Origin: Deroplatys truncata
Lineage: Eukaryota > Arthropoda > Insecta > Mantodea > Mantidae
Assembly: GCA_030765065.1 (NCBI GenBank)
Contig: CM060978.1
Location: forward strand, 219,313,498-219,377,497
DNA length: 64,000 nt
Reading direction: 5' to 3'
Part shown: positions 1 through 11,534 of the stretch, piece by piece
Numbering within the stretch: position 1 is the first letter of the stretch
How the letters are laid out: the number at the start of each line of letters is the position of its first letter
Notes under the pieces: generated by a model
The model's database searches: none
The model's input: only the letters and a program-made list of their open reading frames with translations
Told to the model about the DNA's origin: nothing
Program-made: the position numbers and the translations under genes

Positions 1-1229
1 ACAGTTAATTCTGATTGATTGCACCGCCCCTAGCATCTCAAGGCCGCACCATGATCGATACTGGAACAGCGTGAGTCATCGGCGATTCCCTTTCATGCTC
101 TTAATTTATTGAATGCCATTCAAAGCTATGCGGCTTTCTGCAAAACGTGGCAATTTTGAAGAACGGGTCTTTGTTAACTTGTTTGCAACACGCTTTAGGC
201 GTTAATTTGAGAAGATGGTTTGTTACGTTATTTGCACCACTCTTTGGGCGTCAATTTGAAGTAGTTTGTATTGAAGGAGTTGTATTATACTTCAACTGTT
301 GGGGAGTCGAACTTGTAGTAGTTGCAACCGCACGTATAGTAAACAGTTTCCGGTAGCCTTCGCCCCAGCCTTCAGGTGGCCTTTGCACCAAGTTTAAAAA
401 AAATATTAAATATTATATATATTTATCTATTTAAATATTATTATATATTCTTTAAATATTATATATTTATGATTGCCTCGGCTGCGTCAGCATTATTGTT
501 AGAGACATGGGTGTCTTGGCAGGGTTGTGGTGCAACAAGGACGTAGGTTACAAAGATTATAATTTTACTTCACTCCTTTTATTAATGCTTGACACGATTT
601 AATTAACACTTCACTGATATAGTAAGCTGTGAGATTATTTTTATTAATTAATTACACTTTTTAACACGTAAACTTATTTTTCGTCTCACACGAATACGTA
701 TTAAATCTCTCGAGGATGTGTCTTGCGTCCAGATTAGGAACACTGTTTACAGGCAACTGAATTGATTTCTACCGCCTAAACTTGTAAATTTCTGTATTTG
801 AAGTCCCTGATTGGCTATTCTTAATCCAATACAATACCTTCATTTAACTAAAGCTTTTTCTGGTTATTGATTGGCTATTTTATAAACTGTCACTAAAATT
901 ACATTATTGCTTCCAAGAATCGCAAGTAACATTTAAACTTTCTAATTCATTATTGCCTCAAAGTTACCTCATTGTTACCTCATTGTTAGCAACTTTTAAC
1001 CTATTATTCTCACAGCTCCTACATTATTATATTACGTAATACATTCATATAACATTATTGAAACATGTATACAATAGTATACAATAATATAAACATATAT
1101 AATGACTGTAATATACACTTTTATATATTGTTACATACACATATTGCTTTAAGGTGGGCTGCTATTGAATTTATGTATTATATAATTAGCTTAAATCATT
1201 TTAGTGTTAAAAATACTGCCTCAGTTTTC
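1..1229 (-). mobile_element. Family C LTR-retrotransposon remnant (LTR + leader), copy 1
   Basis: Read on the minus strand, this starts at TGAGGCAGTATTTTTAACAC (near 1229), runs through an AT-rich LTR-like block with CCAAT-type motifs (AGCCAATCA), and reaches TGACGCAGCCGAGGCA at about 489-474. That motif resembles a primer-binding site for a tRNA-Ser-like primer. It is followed (470 down to 1) by GGCGAAGGC motifs and a tandem series of degenerate ~45-base units with the core ACTTCAAATTGRCGCCCAA. The same order is seen at 18552, 32050, 39610 and 63396. No gag or pol is visible. The short open frame at 147-356 lies inside the tandem leader and is not taken as a gene. The left end is cut by the window. 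Confidence 0.6.
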
Positions 1230-1524
1230 AGATTAAAGAAATTCTAGTTACCATTCATTAAGGATTCTTGCATTTGCTGGCCGTTATCTGAAATGCCAGA
1301 CACCAAGAATTAAATCATTAGTAACGTGAGCATTATTGAGTATTTGTATTTTACTTTGACAGTCATTATGAATGTACTAGTTCATTGTGTGACACAATTG
1401 TAGAGTGAACATAAGACTCAACCTTCATAATTTTGACGAAGGTTTTGAATTATTGTTCACCTCCATGCGTATAAAAATATTCTTAAGTTTTCTCTAGCAT
1501 TTTAATTTGCTTTCTGATAATTTT

Positions 1525-2170
1525 TACTTTTTCCACCGTGTACTTGTACATAGTAGGTAGAGAAGGTATTTTATTTGCAAAAAATTCCATACAGAGATTA
1601 CACCGGAAATATATACTGTGAAACCCCTTCAACCCCCAACACAAAGCGTGTGTGTGTGTGAACAACACAACTCAAAAACAAAGCCGGATAAATACCAAGC
1701 TTGGTATTAGGTCCAAAACTTTTCAAAGATGCCACAAGATTTTTGAGAAAATCTCTCACCCTAAACTATACTCTACATGAAACGTTTTTCGAAATTTTTT
1801 ATTCTCTAAAAAACTGACTGTGACGATTTTGAATAACGTACCGTATATTAAAGATATTTACATTAAAAATAAAATGTATATATTGAATTATATGGGAATA
1901 GCCTGTGAAGTCCACTTAGTTTGGAAGAAAGTTTGTATAGTCTTGTATAACTGGTAAAGCGGTAACGGACACACAAAAAATGTAGATCTCTTTAAAACAC
2001 ACAATGTATTTAAAATAACATTTTTTGCATCAGTCTTTTCCGAGGCATTCGTTATTAATGGTTTGAATTATTGTTAAAGATTGTGTCACTCCTTTTAACT
2101 TCTATTAATACTCAGTTGTTTTTTGCGATTGCATGGAAGCAGTATGGAATCTTAAGGCCATGTTTTCGTA
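1525..2170 (+). repeat. Family A element, old diverged copy
   Basis: Recognisable as a decayed family A copy by the ordered blocks ACCGGAAATA, a short (TG)n stretch, AACAACACAACTC, GGATAAATACCAAGCTTGG, and the region equivalent to CATAACTGGTAAACCATAAG. The 3' end is lost. It differs from the younger copies at many positions, so it is an early insertion. It is non-coding. Nothing was recognised in 1230-1524. Confidence 0.6.
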
Positions 2171-3252
2171 TAGCAAAACATAAGAAAACGAAATTACCAT
2201 GTTATATAATACGAAACTATCCAGCCAATTACAAAATAATATCAACACAGTATTTCTCAGGGACGAATGAAAAACTAGTTCAAGTTGTAACAAACATTTT
2301 ATGCAATCGTTTAACAAGTGTGTTTGAGTGTCTGTGTTTGATTTTTTTACAGAAAACTACGTAGCATATTGTAGCATGTGGGGTCGAATTGCAAACATGA
2401 ATTTATTATCTTAACTCTGTTAAAATATTGGCAAGTTCAGTGTCAATTTATGTCTGCTATTATGACTATGTACACATAAATATATTTTTTTGAAAAATAA
2501 TCGTGAGCTTTATAATGAAGGTGCACCAATAAATCGAATTATTAAAGATTCAAATTCAAGATTTCTAAATTAATGAAGAGTGATTTGCAGAGAGGAGTGT
2601 AATTAAAAATTTTTAACATTCTTAAATATTCCGATTTTATTTTGTTTCATTCAAACCACACTATAACTCATGATTCATAGTTTGTCTGATGCAAAGCAGA
2701 ATATTCATTTTACTGTGATGTAAGAAAACAATAATTCCTAAACTTAATTTGATAAGCACCATTTGATAATTTTACTCTATACTTTTAGTATTTCCGTAAA
2801 CTGTTCACATTAAAATGTAACATTTAATGTGATTGACAATAAGTTTTGTAAAATTAGTTTTAATGTAAACAAAATTGAAGTAGTTTACTGTTTTGGTAAT
2901 TAACTGTTCTTCCACAGAAGCCGTGTGTAGGACAGGACGACTCAAAATTTCAAGCATAGATCTTGCGGTATCCGTCTGGTTGCTGTAACTAAATGAGCTA
3001 CCATGGCAACATACCGCACACATTTATTTTCTTTACATTCATTTTATTGATTTAACATACAGTTGAACTAAAATACAGGTAAAACTTTCAGAACTATCAC
3101 ATCTTGCACTCTCAACATACATAAAAGTTATAATTTGCAGATGTGTAGTAGGTCATTCACGGTATTTAAACATAGGGCACCAGATATAACAGTAAACCAA
3201 TATCATCTTTGTTTGCAGCTTATATTCGCTAATTATATATAACTAAAAATAA
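2171..3252. other. No recognisable feature
   Basis: AT-rich sequence with no recognised coding region, repeat family or RNA gene. Open frames here are short and lack recognisable protein motifs. Confidence 0.5.
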
Positions 3253-4168
3253 CTTTTTAATTTCTCTACCACGTATAGTAAGTAGGGGAAGTATTGTATT
3301 CCACCCAAAAATTCTATACCGAAATTTCACCGGAAATACATGTTTTGAGATCCCCTGAATCCAAAAAAAAGCATTTTTGGAAACATGACCGTGTGTGTGT
3401 CTGTCTGTGTGTCTGTCTGTGAACAGCATAACTCAGAAACGAACAGTCGGATAAATACCAAACTTAGTATTTAGGTTCAGTATCTTCCAGAGATGCGACA
3501 CAAAGGTTTTCAAGAAAATCCCCCCACCCCAGAGCACCATTTACATGGAACATTTTTCGAAAATTTTAATTTTCTCAAAAATGGCTCTAACGATTTTCAT
3601 TAAAGTATCATATGTTTAAGATACTTTCATGGCAAATAAAATGTATATCTTTAATTTTCTGGGAATGTCTCCAAAGGTATTCTTCATTGTGAACGACTTT
3701 TGGTAAACTGGTAAACCATAAGAGATAGAAAAAAATTTTACTACACAAAAGATGTAGATCGCGTTAAAATACACAATTTATGTCATATACATTTTTGTTG
3801 TTGAGTGAACCATTTTCGACATATTGCTTGTAATTCCCTTAAATCTTTCAATACTTATTTTCTCAAATGGGAATTCGTTATTAATTTTTTTGTCTTGGAT
3901 ATGCAAAGAGTATTAATCTGTGGAAAAGGGAATAGTGCTGCACCTAGCAACCAGCTATTAAGAGATATGTATGTGCTTAAAGGCTGCTGTATTTCTATAT
4001 TGCCCTTGAAAATAAATATTCCCCTTACATCTACAACAAAATTAGCAATAAGATAAAGCCTGAAAATGTTTATCTCGATTAACATGAAGTCGATGGAGAA
4101 TATGCGTTTGTAAAAATAGTTTGTACAAGAGTAGAGAAAGTCATGTGAGTGTAAATCATCAGATTTGT
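3253..4168 (+). repeat. Family A element, near full-length copy
   Basis: Starts with a variant of TTTCTCTACTACGTATAGTAAG and ends with GAGTAGAGAAAGTCATGTGAG followed by ATCAGATTT, the two family A termini. Contains the internal TGTGTG/TCTG microsatellite at about 3390-3420. Its 3' half is a subfamily shared with the copy at 11535 (a block with TATGCAAAGAGTATTAATC and GCTGCACCTAGCAAC), distinct from the subfamily with CTGGTAATGCAAAGAGAATG in most other copies. Non-coding. Confidence 0.8.
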
Positions 4169-4318
4169 ATGTCATATACTCAACAAAATGTTGTAGTTAC
4201 TAAACAATGCAACAAAAGCTTTACTCCGATCACATAAGTTGTAGCTTACACATTGATGTTAGGTATATACTAAATGTCTTCTTGGAATACCAGAGCGTGA
4301 TAGACAATATAACCAAGA

Positions 4319-4966
4319 CAGGTTAGGTTAGCTTGCTTTAGCTTAGACAATATTGGAATTGTGATGGTAGAGTTCTTGGTTCCCGAGATAGGGACATTTG
4401 ACCCTGAAGTCAAATTGGTGTTAGAACAAAACACCAATGATCTGATATGTGCAATATGTATTTATTCCTAAAAAAAAGTCGAAATGCTTGCACACCGGTA
4501 GGTGACAACCATTCTCGTCTCCCGTAATCATCGATCTAGTCTTTTGAAAACATGGCAACGGTGCCACCGTGACCAACGGTGCACGGTGACAACAGGAGGA
4601 TTTTCAGTCTCCTTAACACTGAGCATTAGCTGTAAACTATGCCATAGCTAAGTTTGTCCTCCAGTACAGTCCTGTAGACTCTCTATACGACGTCATATTT
4701 TAAACCGACATTACAATACGCATTTGTTTCGAATTGCAAAGTAATCTAAGTGATGTTTGATGTTTACATTTCGTATGTCAAGCAAGCTCCGGTTTTCAGA
4801 GAGTGCTAAGCGACACACTTGTTATCTGATGTTAAAATATAATGTGATTCTAGCCAACCTGTGTACGCGATGTTTGAAGTACGGAGATTAGGTTAATTTA
4901 GCTTAGATTAAGTTTGTATAGATTAAGTTAGGCCAGGCCAGGTTAGGTTAGCTTGCCTTAGCTTAG
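4319..4966. repeat. Pair of 28-bp direct repeats with TTAGG motifs
   Basis: A 28-base segment starting CAGGTTAGGTTAGCTTGC at 4319-4346 recurs with one mismatch at 4939-4966. Both contain GGTTAGGTTAG, two units of the insect telomere motif TTAGG, and are followed by TTAGCTTAG. The 590 bases between are not recognised. They could be ends of an old element or local duplication; no array is present, so this is not a telomere. Confidence 0.4.
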
Positions 4967-5146
4967 CATAACTCAGAACTTTGGATTACGGTTTAGAGCG
5001 GTAAATAGTCACACATAAATAATTTACATAAGGAGTTGTGCGAATTTTTATTTTCCTGGACATGGTTTAGTTAACGGTTTATTTGCTGCTTCAAGTTTAT
5101 TGAAACTATTTTGTGCGGATCATTTATTTTTAACAATGGATATTTA

Positions 5147-5532
5147 TTTAATGGGCGGCGCCGTGGCCGAGTGGATAGACCGCTCTCCTCTCACCGAGGC
5201 GGTCTCGGTTCAATCCCAGGGACTCGCATGTGCGATTTGTGGTGGACAAAGCGGCGTCTGGGCGGGCTTTCTCCGGGTTCTCCGGTTTCCCCCGCCATTC
5301 ATTCCACCAACTGCTCCATTATTGCCTTTCCTTTCATCCATTTCACCATCATTTCGTTTCATCTACTTCCTTCCTCCCATACCAGGCATCGGACTGATCT
5401 CCCATCCTGGATATTCTGTCTGATCCATGCGCGTCTACTCCTCGACGGGCCTCTGACCCCAGGCATCCGCCTGTAAGTCATGGGGGGTGTAAGTCCTACA
5501 TAAGAGGAGGTTAAACAGCGAAAGTAGAAGAA
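5147..5532 (+). mobile_element. tRNA-derived SINE (family S1), copy 1
   Basis: The head carries pol III promoter boxes: an A box in GCCGTGGCCGAGTGGATAG and a B box GGTTCAATCCC about 50 bases later. The body (GCGTCTGGGCGGGCTTTCTC to TAAGAGGAGGTTAAACAG) matches the copy at 57030 almost throughout. GATATTTA occurs just before the head (5139-5146) and after the tail (5533-5540) and is the likely target duplication. Two overlapping open frames in it are fortuitous. Confidence 0.85.
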
Positions 5533-5540
5533 GATATTTA

Positions 5541-6954
5541 ATAATAATACCTGACTTCTTGTCATTTTGATTTTTCCAAGCTTGGTCCTTGATCACCTTA
5601 AACATTCCACTAAATTCAAAACGCTCACTACATTCTTCTAAATGTTTAATCAGTGTAGTGATACACTTTCGAGTTTTGAATAGCAAAATACTAATAAGTT
5701 GAATATAGGAGTTAATCTATTGCAGTTAATGATATTAATAATCTTGAATATACGTGCAGTAAATTAATTGGGTTGATGAATACGTAAACAGGTTTTGGTG
5801 TGAATTCTTTTATGATATATACTGAATTTTAGCATCTAAGCAGCGAAAAAAACACAATTTATCGAGTATTAAAATAATGCACGTACTAATTACTAAAGCA
5901 AATATCAGTTTCAATGGTGATTGGAACATGAATAAATGAATATAGTGATAGCGAAGATCTCTGTGGCAGTGATAAATAACAATTCTATAAGTGTGAGTTT
6001 AATGCTATCTGTATAGTCATTTGTCGTAGCAAATTTTTCTACCTCTATGGCTAATTCTTTGTCTCCAGAAGAACAAACACAATGTCTTAAAGGATTAAGG
6101 AAACATGAAAGGCTGTATGTACCAAGGAATCATAAACTAAAAAGCATAAGAAAGAAAATGTTAGAAACTTGTGATACCCTTTCCATTAGCTCAAAACTTA
6201 CCGCCTCTCTAGGAAAAGTTTCTCCACTGCTAGCTTTCTTTCTTCCTCTGTTTCTGCTTCAAGTGAAAGAAACTAAATCGTAGCTGGTTGCGGAATATGG
6301 TCTTAACTTCTGAATCCATGGAAGGACGGAATGACGTTACAAAAGGACTTAACGCCGGCAGAGAAAAGCTCTGGAAAATACAGCTGTAATAATCTCTGTG
6401 GGAGACTTCTTCTTTTAAAGACGCCACTTTGGAGATTACATTTTCCAGGCTTAAAATGTTTTTTCTACCTATCTAAAGCTCTGTGATGTCCATCACTTTT
6501 GTAGCTGGAATTTTTGTGTGCTGCTGTTAACAGCTATAAAAGCGATCCGCAGTCTTCCTTAATATAAGCACAACATTTATGTTGGACAACTGCTGCGAAT
6601 CTGCTAGTTTAGCAAGCAGGAACATTTGCAGCGTCAGATGTTCTTTCCCTGGATATACACATACAAGGCTTTCATTTAAGAAAATGTTGTACAAACTAAA
6701 TTCTGTTGAAACAACGAATTAGTAATTTAGAAGCTCGGGGGTTGTTCAATGGGGACTGTGAAGTAGAATATTTGTTGGTAGTTGGAAGATGCTTCATGTT
6801 TATCTGCACCTCGTATAGAAGCCAATTTGTCGCGGTCACTTCGTGTTATCTTATTGATGAGCGCCTGTTATTGTTTTACTACTTTGAATGTTGGGTTCTT
6901 TGTCCTCCGGCTAGCTATTATTACTACTCAGTCGCGCATATCTCTTGAACAGGG
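5541..6954. other. No recognisable feature
   Basis: No repeat family, domain or RNA gene recognised. Small open frames at 6047-6283 and 6706-6948 have no recognisable motifs. Confidence 0.45.
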
Positions 6955-7695
6955 TGTGTAAACGGAAAGGATTTGTTACTGAAAGATAACACTTATAAAA
7001 GAATTTGTTTTTACACTTTTATTATCCTCACAATTAATTAATTTCACATATTGACTCTTGATACACGCCCGACTGAAACTGTTATATTTTCTAATATCAC
7101 TATAATCACTTATTTGCTGCACATTATTAATTCGCGTATTTCACATTTATAACTAACTTTACAACGCGAGAGATGCTGTAGAATTGCGCGACGTATAACG
7201 CGTGAACGATTCTCTTAAACTGTGCGACGTATAACCTTTGTATGATTCTGTTGGACTGAACGACGTATTACCCGCGAATCCTTCTGTTGGACTGAACGAA
7301 ACCTGTCTCTGGCACGGAATTTATACTCCCTCGCCCGATGTGCCTAAAGATTATAACCGAGCTACTATTGGTTAATAAAACGCGCCAACATTAGCGTCTA
7401 TATTTACACCCAATCAAAATTACGAACACATATGCTCTAGGGAAGAAATTGCCTCCATTTCTAAAGAAATGCGCACTACTCTGACTTCATTTGCTTGTCT
7501 CTAATAATTGATAAACAACTCACCCCCTCGCTCATTGTAACCCGCTCTTATTGTCAGTTTCAGTAAGGCCGTGTAAACTTATTTCCTAACAATGCTTATA
7601 ATTAACAACATCTCAAATCAATGTCATACAATAATGCTTATTTACACTACAATCACTCTGGCATTTACATTGTTGTGATATAAAATACTGCCACA
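6955..7695 (-). mobile_element. Solo LTR (family D)
   Basis: On the minus strand the block runs from TGTGGCAGTATTTTATATCA to TTTACACA, a TGTG...CACA-bounded unit. It carries promoter and processing signals in the right order: CCAAT (AACCAATAGTAG, ~7365), a TATA-like GAGTATAAATTCC (~7325) and a TAATAAAAG polyadenylation-like signal (~7020). No internal retrotransposon sequence or second LTR lies beside it, so it looks like a solo LTR. No clear 4-5 bp target duplication was found; the exact ends are therefore uncertain. Confidence 0.55.
7186..7293. repeat. Three tandem 36-bp units inside the LTR
   Basis: Units at 7186-7221, 7222-7257 and 7258-7293 share the pattern GCGACGTATAAC...GATTCT....ACT; the next bases (7294) begin a fourth unit (GAACGA). 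The array lies just downstream of the TATA-like motif of the minus-strand LTR, i.e. in its transcribed leader. CpG content is higher than in the surroundings. Confidence 0.75.
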
Positions 7696-8019
7696 ACTGT
7701 TTCTCGCCAAGAAGGCGGTTAAAAAGGAAATAAAGAGGCTGATTTTGGTCTCAAGTCTTACGAAGGTCAAGGTCCCTCGCTGTATGTAGGTCAGAAGCTG
7801 ATTCGTGTACTTAGACATGAATTAGTATGGTAAGTCACTTTTAACCATTCTAAAGCACAGAAAGAAAACCAAAATAGCGTTAGTCAATCGGGGAAAATTG
7901 CCTATCAAGATAAAACGCCTAGTGCTTTACATTTTTAGTGTTTCACAACAGATCACTACAGGCTTAGAAGAAAACAAAGAAACGAGTCGAATTTTGTGCC
8001 GAAATTAATGTTAAATCTA

Positions 8020-8990
8020 TATTATCATGTGTACGTGTTCCCTACCACGACCCAGCACGTATATCGACATTACACCGGTACTTGTTTTGAGATCCCATGA
8101 ATCCAAAAGAAAGCGTTTTTAAAGCAAGATCCCTCAGTATGACTGGGAACAGCATAACTCAAAAATGTAAAATAGGATGGATACCGAGTATTTAAGTTAA
8201 GTATCTTCCAAAGACTCGAAATGGAACTTTTTTAAGAAAACCTTCCCTCCTAAAACTAACCTTTACATGGAAAATGTTTTGAAAACATTTATTTTTGAAA
8301 GAATGACTCTAACGAGTTTAATTATAATGCCATAATTAAGATGTTTGCACAACAAATAAAATGTATGGAATTTCCTGGGACTAGCCTGCAAACGCCTGTT
8401 TATCAGGAAATAACTTTGTATAACTGTTAAACCATAAGGGATAGACAGACTTACTACACCAAAGAGATACAGAGTGGGCCATTTAAGTTGAGACTGTACA
8501 ATATTTTCAAAACTAACCATTGTAGAAAGAAATGTCTGGAATAAAAGTTGCTTGATATTATGGGGGAAAATAAATGCCATTAGTCGTGCTTTATTTGTAA
8601 GATGTTGTGATGATCGTTTTAGGGTCGATTTATTTTGACTGTAATTATAGGTTCCCATTTAAAAAAATTAAATTGACCCTAAAAGGACCATCACAACTTC
8701 CTACAAATAAAGCACGACTAATGGCATAATATCAAGCAACTTTTATTCAAAACATTTTTTTCTACAACGTTAGTTTTAGAGATATTGTACAGTCTCAACT
8801 TAAATTGTCTGTTTCAAATAAACTTTTGTAACATCAAATATTTCTGAGATTTGCATTTTTATTTGTTTACGTTTTTTCAAAACTTCTGACATTTTTAGTG
8901 ATCATCATTTAATTGTTTCTCGCAATTTCACGGAAACAGTATGGAATTTCAAGGTTAGGTTATGGAGACCCGTTTTTAAATATCTAACTA
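8020..8990 (+). repeat. Family A element, old copy hosting a MITE
   Basis: Blocks equivalent to CACCGG...TGTTTTGAGATCCC, CATAACTCA, TCTTCCAAAGA, TTTACATGGAA and AACTGTTAAACCATAAG are in family A order, much diverged. The copy is interrupted by an inverted-repeat MITE (8470-8812). Its end at about 8990 is unclear. Nothing was recognised in 7696-8019 or 8991-9534. Confidence 0.6.
8470..8812. mobile_element. Foldback MITE with ~150-bp arms
   Basis: The left arm (8470-8636) reads TA|CAGAGTGGGCCATTTAAG..., and the right arm (8664-8812) is its reverse complement with moderate divergence; shared blocks include AAGTTGAGACTGTACAATAT, ACTTTTATTC and TAGTCGTGCTTTATTTGTA. The loop is about 27 bases. The left end abuts TA; the right end has lost the outermost bases. 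Inserted into the old family A copy around it. Non-coding; the open frame through it is fortuitous. Confidence 0.8.
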
Positions 8991-9687
8991 TGGATTCGGT
9001 TTCCTCTATTATTCTTGTAACTCGTGAAATGTACAAAACTACACATATCTGCAACTATTTTTCTCGATCAAGAGAAGCAGAAACGGCATAATTAAATTTC
9101 AGTATTATACTTATAATTCAATTGTATATATTTAACTATAATTTTAGAAAAAGAACCATGATCTGAAACTAAATACACCATGGTAAAGACAAATAAGAGG
9201 GGAGGAGAATACTTAGTAATCAAATTATTGTAATTCAGCTGTTCTGGTTTACATTTTCAATTCAGCGTTATATAGGATCAATAGAATACAAATATTGCAA
9301 AGATTATTAAACTATGATACATATATAAACACACTAATTACTAAAATTTAAAGCAAGGAAAACGCAAATATATCATAGATAGAATCCAGGGTAGTCATAG
9401 AAAGCAAAATATGCTAGGATAAATCTTGGTTTATATTCATCACCTGCATAAGCCTTATTATGCATCAATAATCTTAACCTAAATTACGTCGTTGAACATT
9501 CTTCAGACCGTACTGTTCTTTTCCTGCGCAGTATGTTTTCGTCTATGGCTTAACGTTTATCAGTTATACAAGATTATACAAAACTCCTTCCAAATGAAGA
9601 GGATTTCACAGGCTCATTCTAGAGAATTCAGGATATGCATTTTATTTATCATTTAAATACCTTTAAAGTGTGGTACTTTAATAAAAA

Positions 9688-10650
9688 CACTAGTCTGCAT
9701 GATATCGGATGACTGAAAACTAATAAGTGATTCTGAATCACTTTTTATGCTGATTTTACAACTGTGTTTAGTTGTTTTCTATCACGTACAGTTTTTTCAC
9801 AATTTCTCTTCAAAAATATAGAGATATAAAGATATTGCTTCCGCCACTACACATAAAATTGGGCTTGATGAAGCAATTTGTAAGGGCTCTACCATAGGAT
9901 GGATCCTGCTTCAAGTACCTTTGCAAGAAATTCCCCTTCATTACACAAGACAAATTCAAGGCTGGAATTTTTGTTGGTCCTCAGATGAAGAAATTGATGA
10001 AGGAGAAGACTTTGAGAAGACAATGCATGAGAGAGAAACAGAAGCATGGACCGCCTTCCGATCAGTTACTGAAAACTTCTTAGGCAAAAACAAAGATCCT
10101 AATTACAAGGCCATTATCGAAACAATATTGGAAAATTTCAAGAAGATGGGTTGTAAATTGAGTGTAAAGGTGCATTTTCTGCATTCACATATCGACTACT
10201 TTCCAGAAAATGTGGGACATTATAGTAAAGAGCAGGGTGAACGTTTTCACCAAGATATTAAGGAAATGGAGAGGAGGTACCATGGGAGATGGAATGAAAC
10301 TATGATGGCCGACTACTTTTAGAAGTTGAGGAGGGACAGTCATCTTCAAGGATCTGCAAGGAGGTCAAAGAAGAGAAAGTTTGAAAAAAATAAATGAAAC
10401 ATTTTGGCTTCTTGTTTTGTTAAAATGTAGTCATGAAATAAATTAGGGGAGTTCTTTAGAGTTTCTTGAATAAAAACTTACCTTGTGTGAAATGATATAT
10501 GAACACTTTTCTTAGTAAAATTGTCAAAACATTACTTATTTTGTGCAAAAACCTGACGCGATAGAAGTTATTTCTGGCATAAAAATGTGATTCAAGAACA
10601 CCTACCTTTAAGAAATCATCTGACCAAAAGTTTGAATATGCAGACTAGTG
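9688..10650 (+). mobile_element. CACTA/Chapaev-type DNA element, copy 1
   Basis: Bounded by the perfect 13-bp inverted termini CACTAGTCTGCAT (9688-9700) and ATGCAGACTAGTG (10638-10650), with AAA on each side as a 3-bp target duplication. CACTA-like ends plus a 3-bp duplication fit the CMC (CACTA/Mirage/Chapaev) superfamily; a 3-bp duplication also fits Chapaev3. Total 963 bp. It is a deletion derivative carrying only the 3' part of a protein gene. A second copy with the same architecture lies inverted at 50638-51597. Confidence 0.75.
9831..10397 (+). pseudogene. 3' fragment of GERFHQDI-type transposon protein
   Basis: Encodes the C-terminal ~190 residues of a protein I recognise as widespread in arthropod and cnidarian repeats, with the blocks LGLMKQFVRAL, KAGIFVGPQ, HFLHSHIDYFPENVG, GERFHQDIKEMERRYHGRW and MMADY. 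The likely role is part of the element's transposase, because it ends just inside a CACTA-type terminus; that is an inference and the catalytic core is not visible. Broken by an in-frame TAG at 9895-9897 (the other copy has CAG), a frameshift near 9995, and TAG at 10319-10321. The reading frame would close at TGA 10395, overlapping an AATAAA-like signal. The longest intact stretch (9921-10322) is not the native start. Confidence 0.7.
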
Positions 10651-11094
10651 AAATCGTTTAGAACCATTTTTTATAAAATCAAAACTTTCATATAATGTGC
10701 CATGTAAGAGGTAGTTTGAGGAGGGGGGATTTTCTTGAAAACCTTTCTGTCTCATCTTTGTAAGGTACTGAGCCTAAATAGAAAGTTTGATATTTATCCA
10801 AATTTACATTTTTGAGTTATGCTGTTCAGACAAACACATAAACACACACACGGACCTTTTTCTAAAAATGTTTTTCTTGGATTCAAGGTGCTTCAAAACG
10901 TGTATTTCCGGTGAATTCTCGGTATCGAATTTTCGGGTGGCATCAATACCTTCTCCACCTACTATGTATGTAGTAGAGAAAGTAAAAATTCAAAACACAA
11001 AAACACGAACATTCTTTACATTTTTTGTCATATTCACAAATACAGCGCTTTTATAAGATCAAGGCTTAAAGTATTCATTTTTTAACGACACTCA

Positions 11095-11495
11095 CAATAC
11101 TGTACACTTCTTCTTCTTCTTATTCTTCTTCTTCTTCTTCTTCTTCTTCTTCTTCTTCTCCTCCTCCTCCACAAGGCACCGGCCTGTCGATCTGTTCCGT
11201 CCTCAATTAAACATATCTTGTTTTTGGTCTACCTATTTCTTAATAATATAGTTAATAATAAATTTAATAATAATATTTTCTTTGCTAACCACGCTATCAA
11301 TTGCCAACATATCAGCGCCGCCGATTTGCGGAACTTCGTTTCGCAGTTCTTTCACACGCTAGTAAATCCACTGACACGGGGCTGTTGCTTTTAAGCATTC
11401 CTAAAAGTCATCGGTCTGTACCGGGTTTGATACCGGGACCTTAAGATCAATAGGCCAACGCCTAACCTACTTAGCCACCCAGACCTATATGGATT
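11095..11495 (-). mobile_element. tRNA-derived SINE (family S2) with (GAA)n tail
   Basis: On the minus strand the head (about 11490 down to 11405) has tRNA-like pol III boxes: GGTGGCTAAGTAGGTTAGGC as A box and GGTATCAAACCC as B box. The body continues to a simple tail that appears on the plus strand as (TTC)n at 11107-11160. No target duplication was found by eye. Confidence 0.65.
11107..11160. repeat. (TTC)n microsatellite
   Basis: About 16 TTC units with one TTA interruption, then CTCCTCC. It is the tail of the minus-strand SINE. Confidence 0.9.
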
Positions 11496-11534
11496 TTAGA
11501 GATCGTTGTCATTACTGTTTTCTTTCTTTCTTTT

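Larger units (their letters stand above)
9535..10990 (-). repeat. Family A element, old copy split by a CACTA-type element
   Basis: The 5' half lies at 9535-9687 and the 3' half at 10651-10990, reading on the minus strand. Across the break the sequence rejoins as TACTTTAAT(C)AAAATCG, the normal family A text, with AAA duplicated around the insert. The right half includes the (CA)n block (~10840) and ends in GTAGTAGAGAAAGTAAAAA at ~10975-10990. Confidence 0.75.

Noticed and set aside
147..356. 69-codon open frame near the left end
   Set aside because: It lies in the tandem leader of a family C copy and has no recognisable domain.
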